NCBI GenBank assembly: GCA_021531755.1
Contig: JADYUK010000018.1
Location: 1 to 56,736, forward strand
DNA: 56,736 nucleotides
From: Hoylesella loescheii
GTDB taxonomy: Bacteria > Bacteroidota > Bacteroidia > Bacteroidales > Bacteroidaceae
Direction: 5' to 3'
Each line of letters opens with the position of its first letter. The first letter of the stretch is position 1. Made by a program: the position numbers and the translations under genes. Positions 32,979 to 42,083 of the stretch are shown one piece after another. Below the pieces are notes generated by a model. That model made no database searches. It saw only the letters and a list, made by a program, of their open reading frames with translations, and was not told where the DNA came from.

Positions 32979-34403
32979 ATGTCACTCATTAAATCCATCT
33001 CTGGTATCCGCGGCACCATCGGAGGTCCCGCAGGAGATACCCTCAACCCCCTCGACATCGTAAAGTTCACCTCAGCATACGCCACATTCATACGCAAATC
33101 GACCGTGGCCGACGAGAGCTACACACCCACTAACCGTATCGTAGTCGGCCGCGACGCACGTATCTCGGGAGATATGGTGCTCAATGTGGTCTGCGGAACG
33201 CTCATGGGAATGGGCTTTGATGTCGTGAACATCGGACTCGCATCAACCCCAACGACTGAGCTCGCCGTCACAATGGCACAGGCCGACGGAGGCATAATAA
33301 TAACAGCATCGCACAACCCACGCCACTGGAACGCACTGAAACTGCTGAACAGGAACGGAGAGTTCCTGACCGCAGCCGATGGAAAGGAGGTGCTGGAGAT
33401 AGCCGCTGCAGAGAGTTTCGAGTATGCCGATGTCGACCACCTCGGCCACTTGACAGCAGAGCATTATGACGAGCGACACGTGGAGAGCGTCCTCAGCCTT
33501 CCACTCGTCGATGTAGAGGCAGTCAGAGAGAGACGTTTCAGAGTCTGTGTCGATGCCATAAACTCCGTCGGAGGCATCATTCTGCCACAGTTGCTCGACC
33601 GCCTCGGCGTGGAATACACCTTCCTCAACAAGGAGCCTAACGGCGATTTCGCCCATAACCCTGAACCTCTGGAGAAGAATCTGCAGGGCATCATGCAGGA
33701 GATGAGGTCAGGAAAGTATGACCTTGGCATTGTCGTAGACCCTGATGTCGACCGCCTCGCTTTCATCTGTGAGGACGGCATGATGTTCGGAGAGGAATAC
33801 ACCCTCGTCTCTGTTGCCGACTATATCCTCTCTGAGATGGCAAAGAAGGAAGGCCACCCGGAGCTCAATACCGTCTCCAACCTCTCTTCGACACGCGCCC
33901 TGCGTGATGTCACAGAGCGATATGGCGGCACATACACCGCGGCTGCCGTGGGCGAGGTGAATGTCACAACAAAGATGAAAGAGGCAGGAGCCGTGATAGG
34001 AGGAGAGGGAAACGGCGGAGTGATATACCCTGACAGCCACTACGGACGCGACGCCCTCGTAGGTATAGGGCTCTTCCTCTCGTCGCTCGCGAAGAAGGGA
34101 CTGACAGCTTCTGAGCTGAGAAAGACTTTCCCTGAATACTTCATAGCAAAGAATAGAATCGACCTCACACCAGAGACAGATGTCGACGCCATACTGGCAA
34201 AGGTGAAGGAGATGTACGCCTCAAAGCCAGATGTAGCGGTCAACGACATCGACGGCGTGAAGCTCGACTTCCCTGACAGATGGGTACATCTGCGCAAATC
34301 AAACACAGAGCCTATCATACGCGTATACAGTGAGGCTCACACCATGGACGAGGCCGACGCCCTCGCTAAGAGCATCATGGACATCGTCTACAGCATGGCA
34401 TAA
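32979..34403 (+). CDS. glmM: Phosphoglucosamine mutase (phosphohexomutase family)
   Basis: GlmM interconverts glucosamine 6- and 1-phosphate on the way to UDP-GlcNAc. From the ATG at 32979 there are 474 residues, opening MSLIKSISGIRGTIGG. The phosphoserine loop ITASHNP has Ser at residue 111; the metal loop is VDPDVDRLAFI; the sugar-binding loop is GGEGNGGVIYPDSHYGRDA; and the phosphate-binding loop near the end is KSNTEPIIRVYSEA. Phosphomannomutase or phosphoglucomutase activity cannot be excluded. The frame runs open to 32745, across a tandem repeat, so the longer start is not credible. Confidence 0.88.
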   Translation: MSLIKSISGIRGTIGGPAGDTLNPLDIVKFTSAYATFIRKSTVADESYTPTNRIVVGRDARISGDMVLNVVCGTLMGMGFDVVNIGLASTPTTELAVTMAQADGGIIITASHNPRHWNALKLLNRNGEFLTAADGKEVLEIAAAESFEYADVDHLGHLTAEHYDERHVESVLSLPLVDVEAVRERRFRVCVDAINSVGGIILPQLLDRLGVEYTFLNKEPNGDFAHNPEPLEKNLQGIMQEMRSGKYDLGIVVDPDVDRLAFICEDGMMFGEEYTLVSVADYILSEMAKKEGHPELNTVSNLSSTRALRDVTERYGGTYTAAAVGEVNVTTKMKEAGAVIGGEGNGGVIYPDSHYGRDALVGIGLFLSSLAKKGLTASELRKTFPEYFIAKNRIDLTPETDVDAILAKVKEMYASKPDVAVNDIDGVKLDFPDRWVHLRKSNTEPIIRVYSEAHTMDEADALAKSIMDIVYSMA

Positions 34404-34612
34404 GGGAGAAAGCGGCATGATACCTCCCCTGGCTCTGACAACAGCCTGCTGAACACCGGCTCGTCACCCTCTGAGGCCATTCGTGTAGATGACACAGAGG
34501 CTACAGGCTGGAAGCTCAGGAGAATAGGGCGACAACATTAGATAAATATAACCAAAATGCGTTATAATTCATTATTGTTAATTATAAACGGTTTCTTTGG
34601 TTAAAATTACGA

Positions 34613-34671
34613 AACGGACAGCAAATAATTTAACTTTTTTGCTGTCCGTTATCTTATATTAATTATCTTTG
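34613..34671 (+). promoter_or_regulatory. Promoter of the rprX-like gene overlapped by a palindrome
   Basis: TTG (34639-34641) and TATCTTTG (34664-34671) form a promoter with a 22-base spacer, 26 bases before the start codon. A 13-bp perfect inverted repeat (AACGGACAGCAAA at 34613-34625 and its complement at 34638-34650, 12 bases apart) covers the TTG. No T-run follows, so an operator is more likely than a terminator. Confidence 0.6.
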
Positions 34672-34696
34672 CACCACAGAAAGGAACACAGCGAAA

Positions 34697-36271
34697 ATGA
34701 AGAAAGCAACTATATGGACCATAGCTATCATCATGGGAATGTCATTCCTCGGCCTGCTCTACCTGCAGCTGATATATGCCCGTGAGATGGTTAATATGAA
34801 GCGCGAGCAGTTTGACGAGTCGGTCAACCGCGCCCTCTATCAGGCCTCGCGCAACCTTGAGCTCAACGAGACACTACGATACCTTGAGAAAGATGTCAAC
34901 AAGGTTGAGCGCCAGGCTCTACTGCAAGACTCCATATCAAACGCCAACGGGATGCATAACAGTAATGTCCAGCATTCAACACAGTATGCTGTGACAGGAA
35001 GAGACGGAACGATATACTCATCGTTCGAGCTGAGGACAATAACAGCACGGCCGTCACAGCTGCCCAAGGCGATGATACTGCGCAACGACAGAACACAGAT
35101 GACACAGACATCAAAGTCGATGCAGGAGATTGTACGCAACCGTTATGTCTACCAGAAAGCCCTCCTCGACGAGGTCGTCTATGCGCTGCTATACTCAGCA
35201 TCGGACAAACCGCTGAAGGAGAGAATCAACTTCAAGCTCCTCGACCAGGACCTCAAGGCTGAGCTGATGAACAATGGCATCGATATACCATACCACTTCA
35301 GCGTCACAACACAGGACGGAAGGGAAGTCTACAGATGCCCCGACTATACCGAGGACGGAGCAGAGAGAAGCTACTCACAGGTTCTCTTCCGCAATGACCC
35401 ACAACAGAAAATGGGCGTCGTACATATACACTTCCCCGATATGGGCAAGTATATATTCTCGACAGTGCGCTTCGTGGTGCCCTCAGTGATATTCATCATT
35501 GTCCTGCTCATAACATTCATATTCACCGTCGTCACCATCTTCAGACAGAAGAAAGTGACAGAGATAAAGAACGATTTCATAAACAATATGACCCATGAGC
35601 TGAAGACACCTATCTCAAGCATATCACTCGCAGCGCAGATGCTCAGCGACAGCACCGTGCCAAAGTCGCCGACAATGATGCAGCACCTCGGAGGTGTCAT
35701 AAACGATGAGTCAAAACGACTAAGGTTCCTCGTAGAGAAAGTCCTCCAGATGTCTATGTTCGACAAGAAGAAGGCAATATTCAAGGAGAAGGAACTCGAT
35801 ATCAACGACCTCGTTGAGAACGCACAGCAGTCGTTCCAGCTGAGAGTAGAGCATACCGGCGGAAAGATATATACCAACATAGAGGCCATAGAGTCAAAGA
35901 TATATGTCGACGAGGTACACTTCACTAACGCCATATACAACCTCATGGACAATGCGGTGAAATACTCCAAGCCCGACGCACCTCTCGACATATTCATAAG
36001 GACATGGAACGATGAACATCATGTCTACCTGTCTATACAGGATACTGGCATCGGCATAAAGAAAGAGGCTCTGAAGAAAATCTTCGACAAGTTCTACCGC
36101 GTACATACAGGAAACGTACACGATGTAAAGGGATTCGGACTCGGACTCGCTTACGTGAAGAAAATCATTGACCTGCACAAGGGACGCATAATGGTCGAGT
36201 CTGCCGTGGGCGAGGGAACAACATTCACAATACAGCTGCCGCTCATGAAGGATGATGCGTATAACCACTGA
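34697..36271 (+). CDS. rprX: RprX-like sensor histidine kinase
   Basis: 524 residues. Membrane segments at about 7-27 and 258-281 enclose a periplasmic sensor region of about 230 residues. The HisKA box has FINNMTHELKTPISS with the phosphorylated His at 300; the ATPase domain shows the N box (NLMDNAVKYS), the G1 box (DTGIGI), the F region (FDKFYRV) and G2 (GFGLGLAYVKKIIDLHKG). The layout and the following regulator gene, 59 bases on, match RprX/RprY of Bacteroides, which affect oxidative stress and metabolism. The symbol is by homology and gene order; the signal is not known. Confidence 0.82.
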   Translation: MKKATIWTIAIIMGMSFLGLLYLQLIYAREMVNMKREQFDESVNRALYQASRNLELNETLRYLEKDVNKVERQALLQDSISNANGMHNSNVQHSTQYAVTGRDGTIYSSFELRTITARPSQLPKAMILRNDRTQMTQTSKSMQEIVRNRYVYQKALLDEVVYALLYSASDKPLKERINFKLLDQDLKAELMNNGIDIPYHFSVTTQDGREVYRCPDYTEDGAERSYSQVLFRNDPQQKMGVVHIHFPDMGKYIFSTVRFVVPSVIFIIVLLITFIFTVVTIFRQKKVTEIKNDFINNMTHELKTPISSISLAAQMLSDSTVPKSPTMMQHLGGVINDESKRLRFLVEKVLQMSMFDKKKAIFKEKELDINDLVENAQQSFQLRVEHTGGKIYTNIEAIESKIYVDEVHFTNAIYNLMDNAVKYSKPDAPLDIFIRTWNDEHHVYLSIQDTGIGIKKEALKKIFDKFYRVHTGNVHDVKGFGLGLAYVKKIIDLHKGRIMVESAVGEGTTFTIQLPLMKDDAYNH

Positions 36272-36330
36272 TGACATCCCAGAGACACATAAACAGAAAT
36301 AATATTAATAACACATAAACCAACAAGACT

Positions 36331-37029
36331 ATGGACGATAACATCAAAATTATGCTATGCGAGGACGATGAGAACCTCGGCATGCTTCTCCGTGAGTACC
36401 TTCAAGCTAAAGGCTTCAGTGCTGAACTCTATCCTGATGGCGAAGCCGGATACCGCGCTTTCATGAAGCAGAAGTATGATATCTGCATCCTTGATGTCAT
36501 GATGCCTAAGAAAGACGGTTTCACTCTCGCACAGGAAATCAGACAGGCTAATGCTGACGTGCCTATCATTTTCCTCACCGCCAAGCAGCTGAAAGAGGAT
36601 ATCCTCGAGGGATTCAAGATAGGTGCTGACGACTACATCACCAAACCTTTCTCCATGGAAGAGCTTGTGTTCCGTGTTGAGGCTATACTGCGCCGTGTGC
36701 GTGGAAAGAAAAACAAGGAGAGCTCTGTCTATCGCGTCGGAAACTTCACATTCGACACACAGAAGCAACTGCTCACTATAGGCGACAAGCAGACAAAGCT
36801 CACCACGAAGGAGAACGAACTGCTCGCCCTGCTCTGCAGCCACGCCAACGAGATTCTGCAGCGTGACTTCGCCTTGAAGACTATCTGGATAGACGATAAC
36901 TACTTCAACGCCCGCTCTATGGATGTTTACATCACAAAGCTACGCAAACATCTGAAGGACGACCCGCAGATAGAGATTATCAATATCCACGGCAAAGGTT
37001 ATAAGCTCATCATCCCTAATGAGGAGTAG
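36331..37029 (+). CDS. rprY: RprY-like response regulator, OmpR/PhoB family
   Basis: 232 residues: receiver domain at 1-120 with the acidic pocket EDD at 11-13, phospho-acceptor Asp55 in ICILDVMMPKKDG, the FLTAK and DYITKPF switch residues; winged-helix DNA-binding domain at about 133-230 (TKENELLALLCSHANEIL, RSMDVYITKLRKHLKDDPQI). It is paired with the kinase gene just upstream and followed by a strong terminator, so the two form a two-gene operon. The codon choice (more CTC/GTT than its neighbour) suggests a well-expressed gene. Confidence 0.87.
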   Translation: MDDNIKIMLCEDDENLGMLLREYLQAKGFSAELYPDGEAGYRAFMKQKYDICILDVMMPKKDGFTLAQEIRQANADVPIIFLTAKQLKEDILEGFKIGADDYITKPFSMEELVFRVEAILRRVRGKKNKESSVYRVGNFTFDTQKQLLTIGDKQTKLTTKENELLALLCSHANEILQRDFALKTIWIDDNYFNARSMDVYITKLRKHLKDDPQIEIINIHGKGYKLIIPNEE

Positions 37030-37087
37030 TGACACGTAAGCCAGAAAGATGATGACGGCATCAGATGATGCTGCTCAATTGACCCAT

Positions 37088-37130
37088 AAAGCCCGGAGAG
37101 GAACTCAAAAGAGATTCTTCTCCGGGCTTT
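37088..37130. terminator. Bidirectional terminator after rprY
   Basis: AAAGCCCGGAGA (37088-37099) and TCTCCGGGCTTT (37119-37130) form a 12-bp stem with A- and T-rich ends, serving rprY on the plus strand and the converging minus-strand genes. Confidence 0.8.
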
Positions 37131-37305
37131 AGGCTGATTATATGAGGCTTTGACCTGATCACTCAAAGGCGGCACGCCGTGCCTATCTTCTCTGTCAATG
37201 CGTCAGAAGGGTAGGGGATGGTCTTCCATATGGGCATGGGAAAGGCCGGCTGCGACAGCCATAAATATGACTGCGCATGCCGGCCTTGTAGGTGTAGATG
37301 TGTCC

Positions 37306-37449
37306 TTAGTCCATGTAACCTTTTGTCATGAGGTCATAGCTGATAGCCTCCAACTCGCTGAGGGAAAGACGCGAGAGGGCCATCTCGATATTCTTCAGAA
37401 GCTCTTCACGACGTGTCTCGTCCGAGCCATTATGACGGTTGAAATCCAT
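37306..37449 (-). CDS. Small acidic-basic helical protein, 47 residues
   Basis: An ATG at 37449 opens a 47-codon frame (MDFNRHNGSDETRREELLKN, then IEMALSRLSLSELEAISYDL, ending MTKGYMD) three bases after the stop of the YfhO-like gene on the same strand. The sequence is well suited to two amphipathic helices and the tight spacing indicates translational coupling. I do not recognise the family. It is short enough to be missed by most gene callers. Confidence 0.65.
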   Translation of the reverse strand: MDFNRHNGSDETRREELLKNIEMALSRLSLSELEAISYDLMTKGYMD

Positions 37450-37452
37450 GGG

Positions 37453-39948
37453 CTATCTTTTTCTGCGTGTCAGGAATATCATGACACCAAGGACAACGAC
37501 GAGGACAGCGTATCCTGCGTATGCCATGCTCTCTGTCACTTTCAGTGTCTTAGGGTGGAAATCGAGCGTTATCTTGTGCTCACCAGGCGCTACATTGAGG
37601 GCACGGAGCACATAATTGACTCTTCCGAGACTGACATCCTTGCCGTCAACAGTAGCTGTCCAGCCAGGATAGTATATCTCTGAGAACACTATTATGCCTC
37701 CCTTGGCCGATTTCGCAGTGTATTCAAGGTGGTTGGGGGCATAGCTCGTGATGCTCACGGCTGCACCATCATCCTGCTTCTGGCTCTTCCCGAGGATATC
37801 GGCAAAGCGCTTGTCGGCTATCGCCTCGTGTCTCAAGTCGAGCTTCGACATGCCATCAAGCTCGCCATTGGCGTTGTCAGCATATGACACCTTGTCTATG
37901 TACCATGCGTTGCCATAGGCGTGGATATTTTTTATCGGTATTGTCGCGCCGCCCTGAAGAGGCAGGATGAAGTATTTCGTGTTGAGCATGTTAAGGACAG
38001 GAGATGCTGTCGGGGCTATCTTTGTCATGTCCCCACCTGCATCAGCCACAGCAGACATGGTGGCCTGCATCTCAGGATGGATATACTTCTCTATAAGCTC
38101 TTGGTATCTTCTCAGCTTAGCGGCGTGATATCCGCCTATGCTCTTGTGGTAGTAGGATGTCTCGTTCTCGTTGAATGTGTTGGACGCGAAGTTGAGCACA
38201 CGGTAGTCAAGGCTCTTGTCCTTGAGTATCTCCTTGTCTGTCTCTGTCATTGGTTGTGGAAGGTCGCGGACCTCAGCATTGACAAACATCGAGTCATTGA
38301 GATAACGCTTGTCCACCTGCCAGAGGTCGATGAGGCAGAGGATAGTCATCAGGGATGCTGCGCATACCGCATTGATCTTCTTCATGCCGAAGGCCAGAAG
38401 CATGGCCGTGCCTATGGTTATCACCCAGAACGAGCGCCAGCAGTCTGCCGAGAACATGGCACGCCTGACTTCCCTCAGATTCTCAAGAAGCGGCTGGAGC
38501 TGGTCCTGCGGGAACTGGCTGAGGGCGTTCAGCTCGGCCTGGGAGACAAAGCTCGTGAAGAACATTGATGGCATCAATGCGAAAAGGACACAGATGCCGG
38601 CTGTCCCCGCATAGGCATAGAGCACAGGCTTCAGATACTTCTTGAAGTCATCGCGCTCCTCGACAAGCTTCTTCAGCGCCAGGATGGCAAGAAGAGGTAT
38701 GGTGAACTCTGCTATGACAAGTATCGAGGCCACTGTGCGGAACTTGGCATACATAGGGATATAGTCGATGAAGAAATCTGTCATCGGCATGAAGTTCCTG
38801 CCCCATGAGAGAAGTATGGAGAGCACTGTCGCTGCTATCAGTGCCCATTTGACAGGCCCCTTGACAATCACCATGCCGAGAATGAAGAGCATGATGACAA
38901 ATGCGCCGACATATACAGGACCTGATGTTCCAGGCTGCTCGCCCCAATACTGTCCCAGCTGCTGGTATATGGAGATATAATTGTTGTCGGCATGCTTCAT
39001 GGCGACATCGCTGTCGGAGATAGGGGTCATGGACGAGCCTCCCTTCGTGTTGGGGATAAGGAGAGTCCATGTCTCACCGATACCATAGCTCCACTGGGTT
39101 ATATAGTCGCGCTCCAGACCGGAGGAGGTCTGGTTGGCTGTGTTCTTCTTAACAAGCTCACTCTTGCCTCTCATCGATTCTTTCTGATACTCCCATGTGT
39201 GATAGAGATTTGAGGCATTAAGCATTATTGCCACAACAGCGGCTGCAAGGCATACACCCGTGGCTTTCAAGAACCGTGGCAGCTCTTTGCGGCGGATGGC
39301 GTCGATAAGGAACGCGATGACAAGGCATACAATGATGAACATATAGTAGTATGTCATCTGTACATGGTTGGCAAGTATCTCAAGGGCCGCAAACAAGGCT
39401 GTGACAACAAATCCGGCACCATAGCGCCCACGGTAGGACAGCAGTATGCCGCCTATCATCGGTGGGAGATAGGCGAGAGCCATGACTTTCCAGATATGAC
39501 CTGCGGCGATGATTATCAGGAAATAGCTGGAGAATGCCCACATGACGGCTCCAAGGGTGGAGAGATACCACTTGAAGTCAAATGCGCGCAGCATAATATA
39601 GAATCCAAGGAGATATGCGAAGATGTACCATACATTCTCCGGTAGCCAGAGATGGTATGCCTCGCTGACTGTCGACAGGGGCTTCGCACTGTCGTATGAC
39701 GGTGCTGATTGGTAGGTCGGCATGCCAGAGAAAAGGGCATTGGTCCATCTTGACTGTTCGCCCGTAGACTCTTTGAAGGCTGAGATCTCCTGTCCTGCAC
39801 CACGACCAGCTGATGAGTCATGGCGATAGAGTATGCGACCCTCTGTCACTGCAGGAAAGAAATAGGCAAAGGAAATGGCGGCAAATGACAACACCACAAT
39901 GATGTCTGCCAGATACCGTCTGAAAATGTTCTGTGTGTCTTGTTTCAT
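37453..39948 (-). CDS. YfhO-family polytopic membrane protein
   Basis: 831 residues with a dozen or so predicted membrane segments. The N-terminal part (IVVLSFAAISFAYFFPAVTE, TNALFSGMPTYQ, GHIWKVMALAYLPPMIGGIL) is typical of YfhO, a GT-C-like fold; YfhO of Bacillus is tied to lipoteichoic acid glycosylation. The C-terminal extracytoplasmic domain ends with SEIYYPGWTATVDGKDV and GEHKITLDFHPKTLKVTES, the standard ending of the family, followed by a last membrane segment. The donor and acceptor sugars here are unknown. It has a consensus promoter at 40086-40116. Confidence 0.85.
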   Translation of the reverse strand: MKQDTQNIFRRYLADIIVVLSFAAISFAYFFPAVTEGRILYRHDSSAGRGAGQEISAFKESTGEQSRWTNALFSGMPTYQSAPSYDSAKPLSTVSEAYHLWLPENVWYIFAYLLGFYIMLRAFDFKWYLSTLGAVMWAFSSYFLIIIAAGHIWKVMALAYLPPMIGGILLSYRGRYGAGFVVTALFAALEILANHVQMTYYYMFIIVCLVIAFLIDAIRRKELPRFLKATGVCLAAAVVAIMLNASNLYHTWEYQKESMRGKSELVKKNTANQTSSGLERDYITQWSYGIGETWTLLIPNTKGGSSMTPISDSDVAMKHADNNYISIYQQLGQYWGEQPGTSGPVYVGAFVIMLFILGMVIVKGPVKWALIAATVLSILLSWGRNFMPMTDFFIDYIPMYAKFRTVASILVIAEFTIPLLAILALKKLVEERDDFKKYLKPVLYAYAGTAGICVLFALMPSMFFTSFVSQAELNALSQFPQDQLQPLLENLREVRRAMFSADCWRSFWVITIGTAMLLAFGMKKINAVCAASLMTILCLIDLWQVDKRYLNDSMFVNAEVRDLPQPMTETDKEILKDKSLDYRVLNFASNTFNENETSYYHKSIGGYHAAKLRRYQELIEKYIHPEMQATMSAVADAGGDMTKIAPTASPVLNMLNTKYFILPLQGGATIPIKNIHAYGNAWYIDKVSYADNANGELDGMSKLDLRHEAIADKRFADILGKSQKQDDGAAVSITSYAPNHLEYTAKSAKGGIIVFSEIYYPGWTATVDGKDVSLGRVNYVLRALNVAPGEHKITLDFHPKTLKVTESMAYAGYAVLVVVLGVMIFLTRRKR

Positions 39949-40085
39949 CTGTAATGTTCTTGTTCGGCTTTTTTTCGTGTGCCGTCAACGTCCCGCTTTC
40001 TTTTATGTCTATGTAATGATGTGGATGAAGACAGAGAAGACAGGACTACTCATGACCGCTACAACAGTATTGTTCTTATCTTCTG

Positions 40086-40116
40086 CAAAATTAATAATAA
40101 TAATTGTAAACGCCAA
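40086..40116 (-). promoter_or_regulatory. Promoter of the YfhO-like gene
   Basis: TTG (40114-40116) and TAATTTTG (40086-40093) on the minus strand are exactly 20 bases apart; the leader is about 135 bases. Confidence 0.65.
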
Positions 40117-40146
40117 ACATTGGAGCCAGATGCTGAGCAAAAAGCA

Positions 40147-41055
40147 TCACTTGCGCCGCATAAGCGCTCCCACCATTCCAAGAATAAGAATGAGTGCGCC
40201 TGACAGACCCATCAATGTGATGCGCTCATGGAGAATAATGGCGCCAAACAGCATTGTGATGAGACTCTGGAGATAGATGTAGTTGGTAGAGTGTACCGCA
40301 CCGACCTCACGCATCACCCAGTTCCAAAGCAAATAGCACCCAGAGGAAGCTATGAGCCCAAGGAACAGCACGTTGCCAATCACTACTGGCTGGCACCATA
40401 TCTCAGGATTGACATCAAGAGGATGGAATATGAAAAAATATGGGATGATTGTTATGATGCCGTAGAAAAAAACCTTACGAGTGATAAAGTCGGTTGAATA
40501 ACGGTCCATGACACGACGCATGAGAAGGGAATAGAATGCCCACATAAGAGCTGCACTGAGGGCAAGTGTGTCGCCTGCCGGATTCAGATGTAGAACAAGC
40601 TGGCCATTAAGCACAACAAGGACACCTCCGATAAATGCTACTATCGACCCTAATACCTGACGACGTGTAAGACGCTCACTCTTGTAGAATATTGATACTA
40701 CAATGGCTGTGAGAAGGGGAGTGGAGGAGACTAAGATGCTGACATTGGACGATGTGGAATATACCAAAGCCATATTCTCTGTGAGAAAATATAGCGAGCC
40801 TCCCATAAGGCCGAGACCTGCCATTGTGAGCTCATCGCCAAGACTGTCGGCTATCATCTTCTTGTGGGAAACAGATAGCATACAGATATAGGCTATGAGA
40901 AAGCGAGCGAAGAAAATATCAGCAGGCATCAATCCGGCATTGAGCAGCACCTTGCTGCTTACAAATGTCGTGCCCCAGATTGATACTACGAGTAATGCGC
41001 CTAAATGGCCTGCGGCTGAACCGAAAATGCTCTTTGCTTGTAATGGCTTGTCCAT
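40147..41055 (-). CDS. DMT/EamA-family transporter
   Basis: 302 residues from the ATG at 41055 (MDKPLQAKSIFGSAAGHLGA). Ten membrane segments in two EamA repeats, with the usual VSIWGTTFVSSKVLLNAGLM at the first helix and ALMWAFYSLLMRRVMDRYST at the start of the second repeat. Members of this family export amino acids or other metabolites. An upstream ATG at 41088 lies within the -7 box, so it cannot be the translated start. Confidence 0.85.
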   Translation of the reverse strand: MDKPLQAKSIFGSAAGHLGALLVVSIWGTTFVSSKVLLNAGLMPADIFFARFLIAYICMLSVSHKKMIADSLGDELTMAGLGLMGGSLYFLTENMALVYSTSSNVSILVSSTPLLTAIVVSIFYKSERLTRRQVLGSIVAFIGGVLVVLNGQLVLHLNPAGDTLALSAALMWAFYSLLMRRVMDRYSTDFITRKVFFYGIITIIPYFFIFHPLDVNPEIWCQPVVIGNVLFLGLIASSGCYLLWNWVMREVGAVHSTNYIYLQSLITMLFGAIILHERITLMGLSGALILILGMVGALMRRK

Positions 41056-41085
41056 AGCTTCTGTCTTATGCTTGTTTTGGTAGTG

Positions 41086-41093
41086 CAAAGATA
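41086..41093 (-). promoter_or_regulatory. -7 box of the EamA transporter gene
   Basis: TATCTTTG followed by C on the minus strand; a TTG lies 17 bases upstream (41111-41113). It fixes the start at 41055. Confidence 0.5.
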
Positions 41094-41334
41094 ATAATTT
41101 TTTATAAAACCAATAGCGAATTTGTGAATATTTTTTGTATAAAATTTCATATTAGCAGTTGCTCCTTAGTAATGTCGCCTTGTGATGATGGGTTTGTAAG
41201 GACGAGATTCTGGTGTGTTCTTGATATAGAGATGAACTGTGTTGTACTCTTTATCTCTAAATCTATCCTTCTTTCTAAGTATGACGTGGAGAGCTGCTGT
41301 ACTCAGCAGTTATCATCATACCACATAATAAAGA

Positions 41335-41373
41335 ACGCTCTGATAGGAATATGTCCGTATTCTATCAGAGCGT
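41335..41373. other. 12-bp inverted repeat between the EamA gene and the small RNA
   Basis: ACGCTCTGATAG (41335-41346) and its exact complement (41362-41373) enclose 15 bases that also partly pair. No T-run of more than three bases follows on either strand. Confidence 0.5.
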
Positions 41374-41436
41374 CTGTGGCTAACCCTTGGTCAGCTATGG
41401 GTTTGGTGTCAGGTTTCGCTATAAATACTTTAAAAA

Positions 41437-41523
41437 TAAAAAAGCGACGACCTTCGCAGGCAACCGCTCTTATCTTCAATAGGTATTAGTTTTTAAGGTA
41501 AAAAGATTGTTTTCAGGATAACG
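41437..41523 (-). ncRNA. Candidate small RNA of about 87 bases
   Basis: A consensus promoter (minus strand TTG at 41556-41558, 20-base spacer, TAACTTTG at 41528-41535) faces a stretch with no ORF that ends in an intrinsic terminator: AGCGGTTGCCT (41458-41468) pairs with AGGTCGTCGCT (41443-41453) at 10 of 11 positions across a GCGA (GNRA) tetraloop, followed by six Ts. The 55 bases before the hairpin are AT-rich and single-stranded in appearance (TTTTTACCTTAAAAACTAAT). A short leader with attenuator is the other option, but the next minus-strand gene is 380 bases on and has its own promoter. Confidence 0.65.
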
Positions 41524-41527
41524 ATTG

Positions 41528-41558
41528 CAAAGTTACATGCTTTTTTTAATATATGCAA
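41528..41558 (-). promoter_or_regulatory. Promoter of the candidate small RNA
   Basis: TTG and TAACTTTG separated by exactly 20 bases on the minus strand. The rest of 41559-42015 is AT-rich with no other feature that I can support. Confidence 0.7.
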
Positions 41559-42020
41559 ATTTATTAACTGTGTTTTTTTGTGTGTGATTTACTGTGTGCG
41601 CACACAACAACAAATATTAACATTTGCTTTCCTTGGTTAACCTAAAATCTCTCTATTTTTTTGATTTATCTCAGAATATAAGATTTATATAGATGCCAAA
41701 TTATTAAAATTGTCAAAACGCAATACCTGTTGTATTATTATTCTTATCATCGGGAAACAACGAAATCTTGCAAATGTTCCTTTTTATGTATGTTCTTTTG
41801 ATGTAAAACACACAGAAATTATCCTGTTTGATGCGGACTGGACACAAACAACTCATATCCGTGTCTTTATCCTATTGTTATAATATTGATGTGATAATGG
41901 TATTACTATTCTTGCTTCACCCTCAGAATACGGAGTTAAGGACTATTGTCATTGAATTATCTGCTCTCCTGATGCCCACCTGTGCATCTTTATGTGGATA
42001 CTTACGATGTGTACATTACC

Positions 42021-42057
42021 AAAAAACCGCTATACAAGTCTTTGCTTGCATAGCGGT
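42021..42057 (-). terminator. Terminator of the glycogen phosphorylase gene
   Basis: On the minus strand ACCGCTAT with an inner CAAG pairs with CTTG and ATAGCGGT, followed by six Ts. It lies 27 bases after the stop codon. Confidence 0.8.
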
Positions 42058-42083
42058 CTCATGTATAGTGTGTTATTTATATC

